NCBI GenBank assembly: GCA_002007465.1
Contig: LNAC01000019.1
Span: forward strand, 579,446 to 643,445
Origin: Ailurus styani
Taxonomy: Eukaryota; Chordata; Mammalia; Carnivora; Ailuridae
DNA: 64,000 nucleotides
Reading direction: 5' to 3'
Shown here one piece after another: positions 1 to 11,175 of this stretch. Under the pieces are notes generated by a model. The model searched no databases. It saw nothing but the letters and a program-made list of their open reading frames with translations, and had not been told where the DNA came from. How positions within the stretch are numbered: position 1 is the stretch's first letter; every line of letters starts with the position of its first letter. The position numbers and the translations under genes were made by a program.

Positions 1-1270
1 AGAGATTCTGGAAAGACAGGATACTCAAGAGGAAATATTCATATCAGATTTTAAAGCTTTTATAAAGCTACAATAATTAAAATAATGTGGTACCAGTAAA
101 AGAATAGATAATCCAATGGTACAGACTAATGAATAAATAGGTTAAGACCTTTATTAGAATTCACTGTGTGAGAAAGACAGCATTGCAGTTTCCTGGGAAA
201 TGATTATTCTCAATCACTGATGTTTTGAACAGTGACATGGCTATTAAAAAAAAAGAATTGGATCCCTACCTCAAAGCTTAACACTCGAATGAATTCCAGA
301 TGAGTTAAAGTGTTAAATGTCCTTTTAAAAATGCAATCATAGAAATATTGGGGTGGGATGCAACTGATTATTATGATAATCTTGGAAGAATTTCCTAAGC
401 CTGACACAAAATCTAGAAGTCACAATGAAAGGAACTGGTTCACATTTAATACATCCTAGTTTAAAACTTCTATATGAACAGAAAGACTCCCAAAATATTA
501 ACAAAATATATTCACAGCATATAGCACGGAAAATAAGCTAACATCCTTTAAATAAAAGGAGCTCGCTCTTACATATCAATGGAATAAAGAAAAAAGCACT
601 TTTTCTAAATGGCCAAAGGGTATTCACAGACAACTCCCAGAACTGGAGATATAAAGGCACAATATCAAATAAAGTATGTTCGGTTTCATGAAACAAACAC
701 AAATCAAGGTAATCAAGGATGTAACTCTTTACCTATCTGACTAACAAAAGACAAAATGACTGATACTATCCAGTGTGGGTGACAATGAAGGCACTGGGTA
801 CTTTTATACAGTATTCTTTGGATTGTAAATGAGTTCAGTGCAAACTTTTGGGAGCAATTTGTCAACGTATGTCAGTATTTTAATTGTAGTACCACTTTAA
901 CTATGGATTCCAATCTTAGGAATAAGCACTATAGGAGAAAACAGCATATAATGAATGCTTGCATGCATAGGCACAGTATTTCTGTTCTTTTAACTGCATA
1001 AATTTGGAAAATCCTAAATTTTCATCTTCAGGGATTGGTTAGATAAGTTTTGCTACAATGCATGTACTAGAATGTTATGCAGTGGTTAAAATAAAGTAGA
1101 CCCACATATTCTGTTTTAGAAAAGGTCCATGGTAAATTACTAAGTGAAAGGGTAATAGGATGTTCTCTGTTGTATAATCTAACTATTGTAACTTGAGTGG
1201 GTATGGGATATGTATTTGTAAACTCACGAACATTTGCATAAGGCTACACATCAGATTGTTAAAAGTTCTT

Positions 1271-1471
1271 TTTTTTTTTTTAAAGATTTTATTTTATTTA
1301 TTTCACAGAGGGAGAGAGATCACAAGGAGGCAGAGAGGCAAGCAGAGAGAGAGGGGGGAAGCAGGCTCCCCGCTGAGCAGGGAACCCGATGTGGGCCTCG
1401 ATCCCAGGACCCTGAGATCATGACCTGAGCCGAAAGCAGAGGCTTTAACCCACTGAGCCACTCAGGTGCCC
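1271..1471 (-). mobile_element. CAN-SINE (SINEC), young subfamily, perfect TSD
   Basis: tRNA-derived carnivore SINE in reverse orientation: poly-T (the A-tail) at left, 'GATTTTATTTTATTTATTT', a purine-rich middle, then the complement of the tRNA-like head ending 'CCACTCAGGTGCCC'. The head carries the young form 'CTTTAACCCACTGAGCC'. It is flanked by an exact 18-bp target-site duplication (AGATTGTTAAAAGTTCTT) at 1,253-1,270 and 1,472-1,489, so both ends are precise. It lies inside the 3'UTR of the ancient L1. Confidence 0.96.
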
Positions 1472-1491
1472 AGATTGTTAAAAGTTCTTAT

Positions 1492-1588
1492 CTCTAGAGA
1501 ATTAAATTCAAAGGAAGAGAGCAGAGGGAAAAGAGAGTAGCTCTAGAGAATTAAATTCAAAGGAAGAGAGCAGAGGAAAAGAGAGTAG
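1492..1588 (+). repeat. Direct tandem duplication, 49 bp x 2
   Basis: Two adjacent copies of a 49-bp unit starting CTCTAGAGAATTAAATTC: copy 1 at 1,492-1,540 and copy 2 at 1,541-1,588. The only difference is one G missing from a run in copy 2. The unit itself is not a microsatellite. It sits in old L1 3'UTR just beyond the right duplication of the SINE, so the near-identity means it is much younger than its host repeat. Confidence 0.93.
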
Positions 1589-1675
1589 CACGTGTTCTGT
1601 ATATTCTTCTGTATTGTCTCAAATGTTGTTTTATATAGGGAGCATGCATTACTTTTATAATAAAAATAACTACAA

Positions 1676-3574
1676 AGATTTAAAAATTCTTTGCTGAAAA
1701 TCAATCTGAAAATAGAACTCTATGTTTTCTGTGTTTCCTGATTCTCTTTGAGAGAAAGTTCTTTCATTTATACTGGCATACTGGATTTCGAGCAAAAGTT
1801 AACTTTATGAACAAGTTAATAATCTACATTTTGAATTATTTATATGCACTTTGAAGCTTTAAGGCAGAGAGGGCAAGCTCCATATTTTCCTCCCCTTCAG
1901 ATCATAATCCTCCCTCTGACACCATGGTCTTCTCCATATTGATGAGGTGCAGAGAGCGGAAAGAATGTTAGATTTCAGATGGAAGGTGTTCTATGCCTTC
2001 TTATCTGTTACCTTCCACAAGATAACCATGAAGGGCAAAGAAGTGAATTCAGCTGACAAATGTTTAGCCATTCTGGGGCTTAGGAATGATACAGCATAGA
2101 AAAGTAAATTTATAGGTATTTGTAGGAGGGATTCCTGATTAAGGATTTTTTTTCCTGGTTTGACATAGGTTGAAGGATATGCTCTCCTTCCAACACACCT
2201 CTACCCACCAGCCTTAGAGGCTTGTTTGGTCCTTGGGAAAATCTGGGGTTTGATTCTAAGTCCTGAAGAGGGCTGTCTCTGGTCCTGATTCCTACTTAGT
2301 CCAGAAGCCCATTTCGATTCTAAGGTCACACGAGAGGAATTTGTGTGTCGGCAAGAAGAAAGTACAGGATTTACTTTGGCCAGTTCCTGCAGAGTTAGAT
2401 CCAACGAGCACTCATATGGATTCAGTCCTCTGAAGTGATTTTTGTTTTCCCACATTTCGGACGAGAAACCTTGAATTGAGGGTCACATCAGACTGGAAAT
2501 GCAGCCCAAACAGGCCCAGAATCCCACAGGTTCCCAAGAGAGAATGTACCTGTACTTCTATCTCTTGTGCTACTAATATTTGCCTGAGGAGCAGTAGCTA
2601 AATGATTTTCTTTTTCCGAAACTGTGGCTTTAATCTATCGAGTTATGTTTTGTCTGTGTGCTGAGCAGTTCTTAAAATAAAGCAGTTTTTAATATTTCTA
2701 AACATTCTCATTGTTCATTCATCACTATTCTGTCAAATATTTGGCACATTACTTCACCAAAAATCTGGCAGGTGTGACTGGCATTGGTGTGAGTTATTTC
2801 CCCTGTAATCCCTTGCCAGAGCTCTGATACTGTAAGAACCATTACACCATCTCTCATCTGTTCCCTGTAATTCTAAAACTCATTCTTCCAAGAGAATGAC
2901 CAAGTCCTTCCAAGGCTAGAAAAAGAAGTCAATGCTGCATTTCAAACATGATCAGGAAGCAATAAAGACACTGGTAGAAAACAGGAGAACCAAAGAGGCT
3001 TTATCTTGGCATGGCTTAGCATTTCGCCATGCATATTCTGTCCTTAATTTGGAGACTAACCTGCTGGCGGGGCTGTGTGCTTCCAGGATGAAGGAGAAAA
3101 GACGCATAAGCAGGAAGGAACAAACTCTATTTCAGTAATATACTTTGTTACATGGTCACATAGCAGATGCCATCCTCTTCACCAACACTTTCCCAGATCC
3201 CAATAAACACTTAAATATTGAAAAGACACCTAAGATTTTATCACTGGTGATCCGAGAGCCTTGAGCCACAGGAAAGTCATATAAAATAACACTCTTTTGA
3301 TCAAATTTCCTTTTTATTTATTCCCTTGCCTTATTTGAAAACCTCTAACTGTTGATTTATTTAGTGTAGAGATCAATTGATGGATTTATCTTGAAGAAAG
3401 AATAATGTAGCAAAGGCTTATATATTTTCTTTCTGATTTCTGAAGATCCTGGAAAGCCCTCAAACCTTTATGCTAAGATTAAATCTTCCAGGAAATGAGA
3501 ACAGTCCTCTTGTAAGAGTAGATAATCATATTCAAGGAGTGGGAGGCATGACCACAGCATAAGGTTTAAGGTGG
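1676..3574. other. Unassigned non-coding DNA
   Basis: I recognise no repeat and no exon here. The reading frames are short (84 codons at 2,201-2,455 minus; 68 codons at 2,932-3,138 plus) and resemble nothing I know. Composition is slightly richer in G+C around 2,200-2,450 than in the flanks. It could be plain spacer or very old decayed repeat. Confidence 0.5.
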
Positions 3575-3937
3575 TGTATGAGTCTATTCAGGCTGCCATA
3601 ACAAAATACCATTGACTAGGTGCCTTAAATAACAAATGTATTTCTTCACAGTTCTGGAGCCCAGAAGTCCAAGATGAAGGTGTGGGCATGTTTGGTTTCT
3701 CTCGAGGTCTCACTTCTTGGCTTGACGATGCCAGCCTTCTCCCTGTGTCCTCTGAAAATGCACATCGCTGATGTCTTCCCCTCTTCCTATAAGGTCATCA
3801 GTCATATTGGATTAGAGTTCTACCCTAAGGACCTAATTTTAACTTAATCACCTCTTTAAAGAGCTTATCTCTAAATATGGTACTGAGGGTTAGGACTTTG
3901 ACATATGAAGAATGGGAACACAATTCAGCCCATAACA
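3575..3937 (-). mobile_element. MLT1-type LTR (ERVL-MaLR), antisense
   Basis: Begins 'GAGTCTATTCAGGCTGCCAT AACA', continues through 'TTCTTCACAGTTCTGGAGCC', 'CCAGTCATATTGGATTAG'-like and 'TTTTAACTTAATCACCTC' blocks, and ends 'CAGCCCATAACA', the complement of the LTR start TGTTATGG. This block order is the reverse of the MLT1-type LTR. It is a solo LTR with no internal sequence beside it and no coding content. The same family occurs in sense orientation at 39,491-39,963. Confidence 0.82.
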
Positions 3938-4365
3938 GGGAGTGAGAGAGCATGATCCAATAAAGGTTCATAAACATAAGGAATGTGCCATGCTGTATAG
4001 CAACATTCACAGGAACTAAGGGGAAACTCTAATGACTGATTAGAACCAGGAACCTGTAAAAGGAAATTCCCTGGTTTCTCTAGTGATGATACTAGCTTTT
4101 CTACAAGCTAGGATCCTTGGGGAACCCCTTAACTTCATCTATCTGAAAAGTAGAATAAACACGACCACTCATATGAACCATCATGTGAGGTTCAAATAAA
4201 ATCTATAGGAGTATTTTTTTCTTAATGCAATCTATAAATATAAAACATTTTATAACCAATGTTTCTCTAGGAAATTCCATGGTGGAGGTGCATGTGAAAG
4301 ACCATTTTGAAGAGAGGCGAAAGCTGCAGAAGGAAGAACACATTTTCCTTGGGAGGATGGTCCAT
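3938..4365. other. Unassigned non-coding DNA
   Basis: No gene, RNA or repeat recognised. A+T-rich sequence between an LTR and an old SINE. Confidence 0.5.
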
Positions 4366-4383
4366 GTTCATAAGTAATTTTTT

Positions 4384-4583
4384 TAAGATTTCATTTATTT
4401 ATTTAGAGAGAGAAAGTGTGAGCAGTAGGAGGGGCACTAGGGGAAGAAGAGGAAAAGGGAGAGAATCTCAAGGAGAACTGCTTGCTGGGCCTTCAAGGGG
4501 CTCAATCCCATGACCCTGAGATCAGGGCCTGAGCCGACACTTGGAGTCGGCCATTTAACCAACTGGGCCATGCAGGCATCCCA
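4384..4583 (-). mobile_element. CAN-SINE, older subfamily
   Basis: Reverse-oriented SINE: T-rich tail complement, 'AAGATTTCATTTATTTATTT', purine-rich middle, then 'GAGATCAGGGCCTGAGCC' and a head ending 'AACTGGGCCATGCAGGCATC'. The head has the old 'TTAACCAACTG' form and many point changes. The flanks are a diverged duplication, GTTCATAAGTAATTTTTT at 4,366 and GTTCGTAAGTATTTTTT at 4,584. Confidence 0.9.
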
Positions 4584-4754
4584 GTTCGTAAGTATTTTTT
4601 AAGTGAGGGGTGATTTAAAAGATTCAATTTTGACCAGCTCAAACAGAACAAGTAGTATAAGATAGATTTTCCATCTCTTCCCTGGACCTCATGGTTTTAA
4701 TTTTTTTGTTCTTTTTTGGTTGTTTGTTTTTTTAATTTGGGGGATTGGACCCAT

Positions 4755-4990
4755 AACTGGCTATATGGCCTTAGCCACTTCCATTTACTCTACAGTGCTT
4801 TAGTTTTCACGTGTATGGAAGGGAGAGAACAACATCTGCTTACCCAGTTTCCAGAGACTCAATTCAATAACAGATGAGAACCTTCTTTGGCATGGTTAAA
4901 AAGACACTATTCAATTAGAAGTTGATGATATTTTATATGACAAACTAGTTTTTATCTAGCACCTAGCACACGACAGGAGTTGAATTAGTG
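4755..4990 (+). repeat. MIR-like SINE remnant
   Basis: Contains a decayed MIR core in sense order: 'TGGCTATATGGCCTTAGCCA', then 'TGCTTTAGTTTTCACGTGT', and farther on 'TAGCACCTAGCACACGACAG', matching the MIR blocks 'agctgtgtgaccttgggca', 'cctcagtttcctcatct' and 'gtgcctggcacatagta'. Highly diverged. Confidence 0.5.
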
Positions 4991-5151
4991 ACCAGCGCCT
5001 GATGATGACAGTTTTAAACGAAACACTAAATTGTTCAGGAGACTGTAATTCCAAGATGATATTTTTGAAATTCCGTTCCCAGTATTGCTGTAGGAAGGAG
5101 AGATGACAGAAGCAAGGTGGCTGACTGAAATGCATAATAGGTATGATTTGA

Positions 5152-5354
5152 GGGCTCCTGGGTGGCTCAGTTGGTTAAGCGACTGCCTTCAGCTCAGGTC
5201 ATGATCCTGGAGTCCCGGGATCAAGTCCCACGTCGGGCTCCCAGCTCCACGGGGAGTCTGCTTCTCCCTCTGACCTTCTCCTCTCTCATGCTCTCCCTCA
5301 CTCACTGTGCTCTCTCTCTCTGTCAAATAAATAAATAAAATCTTAAAGAAAAAA
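5152..5354 (+). mobile_element. CAN-SINE, older subfamily, sense
   Basis: Sense SINE: 'GGGCTCCTGGGTGGCTCAG' head with the old 'TTGGTTAAGCGACTGCC' form, 'GTCATGATCCTGGAGTCCC', a TC-rich middle, then 'AAATAAATAAATAAAATCTT' and a short A tail. A 13-bp direct repeat AGGTATGATTTGA at 5,139-5,151 and 5,355-5,367 gives exact boundaries. The tRNA-like A box (TGGCTCAGTTGG) is intact. Confidence 0.95.
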
Positions 5355-5367
5355 AGGTATGATTTGA

Positions 5368-5964
5368 TAAGGGTCTGTCCACAGACTGTGAAATGGAGGG
5401 GGAGGGGATAACATACTCTGAAAATCGGTGACATGAGCAGATATGTACAGAATGGGAGAAGGTGAAAAACACACAGTATATAGAGCAAGTTTATTCTTTG
5501 TGGAATTAAAAAGTGTAGTTTTACAGGCTTTCTTCAAGTGCTTATGCAATGCACAATAGATTGCTTAGTCTGCAAGATTATTCTATAGAATAATAATCTT
5601 TACTCTTAGAACTTGCATAGAATTCTGCCCAAGTTTTCTTTTTCTCAATTTCACTCTCCATTACTCCTAGTTATACCCTATGTAACTATACGATGGAGAT
5701 CGAAGTGTTGTTTATTTTCCTTAACACTCGGCTTTTTCCTTCTCTTTCTGTCACCAGCAGAAGTGTCCCTTCTTGTATATTCAGATATTTTCCAGTACAT
5801 TTTCCTATTTTTGCCTCCAAATCTTTACGATCTTTCTTGTGCTGAAAATCAACACAGAGTAGCTTTCTGGATCTCATAAAACGGGGATGGTAGGCTGCTT
5901 TAAAACCTGGCTATATTATGCTTTTTCTTATAAACATACCCTTACCACGTTACTTAGCATTTTT
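5368..5964. other. Unassigned non-coding DNA
   Basis: No gene or repeat recognised. Overlapping short frames on both strands near 5,613-5,879 have no recognisable features and their hydrophobic stretches come from T-rich sequence. Confidence 0.5.
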
Positions 5965-6325
5965 TTCCAACCAAGAGACAGATTCTACTCCTCTACACTT
6001 CTACACTTTCAATCTGGATTGAAGATTGCTCTGACCAATTGACTAGATCTGGCCAAGAGACTGGGGCATAAGTGACAGTGTACAAATTCCAAGTCTAGGC
6101 TTCAAGAGAATCTCGATTATCTGCTTTGTTGTTACTGCAAAAATTCTGACATTCCAGTGTGTGGGCTACCATGCTTGGGGGTAAGACCGTGTGTTGCAGA
6201 AATGAGTTACCTAGCTGACTGGAGATGTATAAGGCCAGCTGAGCCCAGAAGAACCACTCATTTGAGTTTAGCCTAAATCGCTGGCCCACAGAATCATAAG
6301 CTAAATAAATACATTCTGACATGGT
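5965..6325 (+). mobile_element. Old MLT1-like LTR remnant
   Basis: In order: 'AGACAGATTCTACTCCTC', 'GCTCTGACCAATTGACTAGA', 'GCATAAGTGACAGTGTACAA', 'CCAAGTCTAGGCTTCAAGAG' and near the end 'GGCCCACAGAATCATAAGC'. These match the block order of an older MLT1-group LTR in sense orientation. The 3' end is decayed, so the right boundary is approximate. Confidence 0.68.
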
Positions 6326-7192
6326 AGATTATATAGGAAAATATAATAGTGGGCTATTTAGGAAGTTTGTGAAGTCTCCCTTTCCTTTGATGAGAAATAT
6401 TTGCAACAATTTGATACAATCCTCATATCAGCTTGTTACCATGTAAAGAATAAACAATAAAATAGTTGCTTGAGGACATTCCAAATTCTTTAATTTTATA
6501 ATATATATTAACCTCCTGATATATTCTTTTTTTCAGATATATTCTTTATTAATGACATTTGGAATATTCCAGTATTCTTAAATATGCCAAAGCAAAAAGT
6601 CCAGAAAGTGTACTATTTTCATTTAACTTCACTCTTCTAACATTTCCTGTGATTTCAAATATGAAGACGATCTAGCAGTAAGCAGAATCCAGAAAGTGTT
6701 AATTTTCTTGATGCTGTCAAGGAGAGTACATTGGCTAGTGCCATTGCTGCTTTGGGGTCATAGCCAACCTGGGAATGAACAGCTGTTGTTATTCAGAAAA
6801 ATTCAGACAATATTTGGGAAGACATTAATTTAGGGGAAAAAGCTAAGAGGAAAATGAGAAAACAACAAGCTAAATAAGAATAGCATTTTTTAGACTGTAA
6901 AAACTATCTAATGATTCTAGAAGTGGTTTGCCCCCTAGAGGGGGGCAAAATAAGCAAGATTTGTGATGTACTTAGCAAGGCATTTGAGAGACAACGTGGA
7001 ATAATGAAAGGATTTGGGATCTGGGGTCAGAGAAAACTTTAGTTTTTTGGGCGAAGATAATTTTCATGTGTTATTCATATAGAAACAAGCAACTTTCACT
7101 TCTGTTTATGAATCTACAACACACACCAGTTTAAAACATAATAATTTGTATATAAAGATTCATTGATTATTTCTTTCTCCTATTTTGTAAAG
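6326..7192. other. Unassigned A+T-rich DNA
   Basis: No gene or repeat recognised; no reading frame of note. Confidence 0.5.
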
Positions 7193-7554
7193 CAGTAGTT
7201 TCCAAAGCATAGTCTGAGATCCTAGAGGCCCCAGAAATAAGAAACTATGGTAAGAACCTAGCTATCTTCCATTAAGCTATATATTAAGAGATTTGGAAAT
7301 ATTTTTAAAAAAATTCTATTATTTTCTTTGATTTGGAAAATAGTTTTTATTAAAATATTATTTGTGTTAATATGTCATGCGTTTGTCATTGTTATTTTAA
7401 AATGAGTTAACAGATACTGAGATGTGTTCTTTATTTTAATTTCTAAAATTACAAATACTAAACATAACCCATATAAATGAAAATCCTTTGACATTCTTAA
7501 CACTTTTTAAGAACATTAATGGGAACTGAGACAAAAAAATTGAGACCCACACTG
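7193..7554. mobile_element. hAT-like non-autonomous DNA transposon remnant
   Basis: Starts CAGTAGTTTCCAAAGCATAG and ends 'AAATTGAGACCCACACTG', a diverged inverted pair of the CAGTGGTTCTCAA..TTGAGAACCACTG type used by hAT-Charlie elements. 'CTGAGATCCTAGAGGCCCC' near the left end fits one such family. The A+T-rich interior shows no transposase. I see no convincing 8-bp target duplication, so the call is tentative. Confidence 0.5.
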
Positions 7555-7839
7555 TCCAGTATGTTGGGTAAGGTATTATTATACCCATTTAATAGATTTG
7601 GAACAGAGGACTTAACAATGAATTTATTTGAAGGTGATTTATTGGACAATGAGCTAGAATGAAGAATTTCTAACTGAAAATTCCTTTCACATTTTAAGTT
7701 TACTTTTTCTCAATGAAATTTTTATATTTATAACTTTTTTAATGATCAAACTAAAATATAATAAAAATACACTTTTTTTAGAATGTACAATTATCTGAAT
7801 TTTAACACAAGGATGGATTTATAGAACTATCATTTCTGA

Positions 7840-8645
7840 AGGGTACCAGAATATGCCATCCCAAAATATGGCTTTTTGGCATATGGAATATTTTGAGCTA
7901 ATGGCCATTGAGAACAGCAGGTGCAGGAAAAACTCTAAAAACAGGGCACTACTTTTCCTTTTATAAAGGAAATTCACGTTTATGCAGGAAGTTTTCCTTT
8001 GTAAAACATGTGTCCCACCCCTAAGCAGGAAGAGGACTCCTTACCCTCCTCAATGGAAGAGTTATCAAAGGAGAACTCTTAACAATGGAGAAGACACTGA
8101 CTTAAATCTGCATAACAAATCTTACTGAACAACCCCCATTTACCTTACTTTTCCTGATCACCTTCCCATAACTTGCTTCCCTTGCCCAGAAACTTTATTT
8201 TTTTATTTTTATTTTTTAAATTTATTTATTTGACAGAGAGAGAGAGAGATCACAAGTAGGCAGAGATGCAAGGAGAGAGAGAGGGAGAAGCAGTCTTCCC
8301 ACTGAGCAGGGAGCCCGATGTGGTGCTCGATGCCAGGACCCTGAGACAGGACCTGAGCCGAAGGCAGAGGCTTAACCCACTGAGCCACCCAGGCACCCTG
8401 CCCAGAAACTTTAAATCCCCTTTCCACTGGTTAGCCTAAAATGATATTTAAGACCCAATTCTAACCAATCCTTTGCATTACTCATCACTGGATATTCCCA
8501 TGTGGACATGTACTATATACATGTTAATATATTTGTTAATATGTCTTTGGCCAGTCTAATTTATAGGGCCCCACCTGGAGGACCAAAGATGGAGAGAAAA
8601 AAGATTTCCTTTTCTAAGCCACCATAAAGGTATAAAACATTTCTA
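7840..8645 (+). mobile_element. ERVL-like LTR remnant, split by a SINE
   Basis: Two parts around the SINE at 8,198. The left part contains 'CCCAAAATATGGCTTTTTGG'. The right part ends with 'GGCCAGTCTAATTTATAGGG', 'CCCCACCTGGAGGACCAAAG' and a final A-rich/TTTCC block, resembling the 3' end of ERVL-group LTRs as I remember them. No coding sequence is present. The family is not named because I cannot align it. Confidence 0.5.
8198..8398 (-). mobile_element. CAN-SINE, young subfamily
   Basis: Reverse-oriented: T-rich tail complement, 'GACAGAGAGAGAGAGAGATC', 'ACAAGTAGGCAGAG', 'GAGCAGGGAGCCCGATG', then the head complement 'AACCCACTGAGCCACCCAGG'. An exact 15-bp duplication TGCCCAGAAACTTTA lies at 8,183-8,197 and 8,399-8,413. 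It interrupts an LTR-like remnant. Confidence 0.95.
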
Positions 8646-9694
8646 TACCTGAAAATTTTCATCATGCTGTCTTTATGTATGTCAGAACCTCTCCCAGGAC
8701 TGTAGTTTGTCTTTTTGAGGATGTCATATAAATGGAATCATATTATATGTAACTTTCGATATTGACTTTCTTTTACTCAGCATAATGCTTCTGATATACA
8801 TCTACTAAGTATTATGTATTGAGGGTTCATGCATCTTCATTAGGAATAATGTTCATTGTATGAATATTCCACCATTTGTTTATCCATTGAAGGACATCTT
8901 AGTTGTTTCCAGTTCTGGCTTATAATAAATAGAAGGGTTGTAAACATCTGTGCATAAGTTTTTGTATGAACATAAATTTTCAGTTGTCTAGGATAAATGC
9001 CTGGGAGTGGAATTTGTAGGTGAGATTGTAAATGTATGTTTAATCTTACAAGAAACTGGAAAATAATTTTCCCAAACTACTATATATATATATATTTGCT
9101 AAGTATTGCTTCTGGTCTTTTGCCTATTTTTAAATTGGATTGTTTTCTTGTTGTTGAGCTTTGAGAGTTCTTTACATTTTCTGAATCCAAATCATATTCC
9201 AGATATATAATTTACAAGTATTTTCTCCCCATTTGTAGTTTATCTTTCATTCTCTAAATAGTGTCTCTCTCATATAAATAAAATGTTTTTAATACTGGTG
9301 AAATTCTCTTTTCCAATATTTTCTTTGATGGATCATGCTTTTGGTGTCATGTCTGAGAACTCTGCCTAAAATGATTTTGCCTCATATGATTTTCTTCTAT
9401 ATTTTGTCCTAAAAAGACCTTATAGTTTTATGTTTGACATTTATATCTATAATCTATTATGTCCTAATTTTTGTTTAAAGTATAAGGTTTGGGTTGAGAT
9501 TCTTTTATTTCCTTATTTTTCACTTGATATACAATACTTCTAACACCATTTATTAAAAAGACTATTCTTTCCTCATTTAATTATATTTATAATTGAGCAT
9601 ACTTATGTTGGTCTCTGTATTCTCCACATGGTCTCATTGATCTATCTATCCTTTCACTAATAACACATCCTTGATTACTGCCTCTTTATAGTAA

Positions 9695-9893
9695 GTGGTT
9701 TTTTTTTTTAGGATTTTATTTATTTATTTGACAGAGAGAGAAATCACAAGTAGGCAGAGAGGCAGGCAGAGAGAGAGGAGGAAGCAGGCTCCCTGCCAAG
9801 CAGGGAGCCTGATGCGGCACTCGATCCCATGACTCTGAGATCATGACCTGAGCTGAAGGCAGAGGCTTTAACCCACTGAGCCACCCAGGCGCC
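9695..9893 (-). mobile_element. CAN-SINE, young subfamily
   Basis: Reverse-oriented SINE with T run, 'GATTTTATTTATTTATTTG', 'AAATCACAAGTAGGCAGAG', 'GGGAGCCTGATGCGGCACTC' and head complement 'TTTAACCCACTGAGCCACCC'. Duplication CCTCTTTATAGTAA at 9,681-9,694 and 9,894-9,907. Inserted in the antisense ancient L1. Confidence 0.95.
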
Positions 9894-10121
9894 CCTCTTT
9901 ATAGTAAATCTTAAAATTGAGTGGTATGATTCCCATGATTTCCCCAACTTTACTCTTTTTTTTCAAAATTGCTTTGGTTATTCTAGCTCTTTTGCATTTC
10001 CACATACACTTTTTGAATTAAGATACTTGTCTACATTTTCCTACTGACATTTTGATTGGAATCATGTTAAACCTATAGATCAGTTTCAGGAAACCTGGCA
10101 TTTTTACTATGCTAATTCTTC

Positions 10122-10236
10122 TTCTTTTTAAACAATTTTATTTATTTGAGTAATTTCTATACCCATCACGGGCTCAAACTCATGACCCTGAGATCAACAG
10201 TGGCATGCTCCTCCCTCTGAGTCAGCCAGGTGCCCC
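10122..10236 (-). mobile_element. Short, old CAN-SINE variant
   Basis: About 115 bp: 'TTTTAAACAATTTTATTTATTTG', 'AAACTCATGACCCTGAGATC', then 'CTGAGTCAGCCAGGTGCCCC'. Tail and tRNA-like head complement are present but the purine-rich central block is missing, as in an older, shorter carnivore SINE form. No clear target duplication. Inserted in the antisense L1. Confidence 0.75.
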
Positions 10237-10575
10237 AGGTCAATTTTAATCAATGACCACATGACCACAGAATGTCTCTCTGTTAATTTAGGTCTTTGTT
10301 TTCTGTCATGAGTGTTTTGTAGTTTATAGCATATAGGTAGATACACTACAGTTTCATTAGATTTACATTTAAATATTCCATTTATCAGTACTGCCTTCCA
10401 TTGCATTATTTTTTAATTATTTAATCACTCACTAAATATACAAATATGATTGATCTTTGTGTTTGCCATCTACTTTATGCCTTTGTTAAGCTCATTACTT
10501 TTAGGAATTTAAAAAAATCCCTTGGGATATTCTATCTATACAGTCATATTGTCTGAATATAAGGCAGTATTTTTT

Positions 10576-10671
10576 TATCCAATATCTTTTTTTTTAAATT
10601 TTTTTATTATTTGCCCCAGGGGTACAGGTCTGTGAATCATCAGGCTTACACCTTTCACAGCACTCACCATA
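10576..10671 (-). mobile_element. Very short young L1 3'-end insertion
   Basis: A T run followed by 'TTATTTGCCCCAGGGGTACA' and 'CACAGCACTCACCAT', the complement of a young carnivore L1 3' end. It is only about 90 bp long (heavy 5' truncation). TATAAGGCAGT occurs on both sides (about 10,558 and 10,674), consistent with a target duplication. Sixty-five bases (10,606-10,670) are identical to 49,243-49,307. Confidence 0.85.
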
Positions 10672-10962
10672 TTTATAAGGCAGTTTTATTTCTTCTTTTT
10701 TGATTTATATGGCTTTAAATTTTTTTCTTGCTTTATTGAACTAATTAGGACTTCCAGTTTAACATTGATTATGACTGGTGAGAGTAGAGAGGTCTTCCTT
10801 CTTCTTGGTCTTAGTGGGAAAGCAGTCTTTCACCACTAAGTACGAAATTAGTTGTAGGTTTTTTATAGATGCTCTTCATCAAGTTGAAAAGGTCCCATTT
10901 ATTCCTAATTCACTGAAAGTTTTATCATGAATGAATTTGGAATTTTGTCAAATGCTTTCTCT

Positions 10963-11175
10963 CTCTCTTTTTTTTTTTATTTTTCTTTAAGATTTTATTC
11001 TATTTACTTGACAGAGAAAGACCCAGCTAGAGAGAGAACACAAGCAGGGGGAGTGGGAGAGGGAGAAGCAAGGCTTCTGGCGCAGGGAGCCCAATGCGGG
11101 GTTCGATCCCAGGACCCTGGGATCATGACCTGAGCTGAAGGAAGATGCTTAATAACCGAGCCACCCAGGCACCCC
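10963..11175 (-). mobile_element. CAN-SINE, older subfamily
   Basis: Reverse-oriented SINE: T-rich start, 'AAGATTTTATTCTATTTACT', 'GGGGTTCGATCCCAGGACCC' (complement of the B-box region), 'GGGATCATGACCTGAGCTGA', ending 'CGAGCCACCCAGGCACCCC'. Flanking repeat TCAAATGCTTTCTCT / TCAAATGCTTTTTCT at 10,948 and 11,176. Inserted in the antisense L1. Confidence 0.93.

Larger units (their letters stand above)
1..1675 (+). mobile_element. Ancient L1 (L1M-type) ORF2 end plus 3'UTR
   Basis: The left edge reads 'AAGCTACAATAATTAAAA.. TGTGGTACCAG', a recognisable decayed segment of L1 ORF2 in sense orientation. About 1.4 kb follow in the style of an L1M 3' end ('ATGCAGTGGTTAAAATAAAG', 'AAATTACTAAGTGAAAGGG'), ending in an A-rich stretch near 1,675. 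All frames are broken. It is truncated by the window edge and interrupted by a younger SINE at 1,271. Family assignment is from memory of the consensus; the exact L1M subfamily is not resolved. Confidence 0.75.

Noticed and set aside
3575..3937. Pairing of this LTR with the sense LTR at 39,491 as ends of one provirus
   Set aside because: They are in opposite orientation, 36 kb apart, diverged, and no internal retroviral sequence lies between them.
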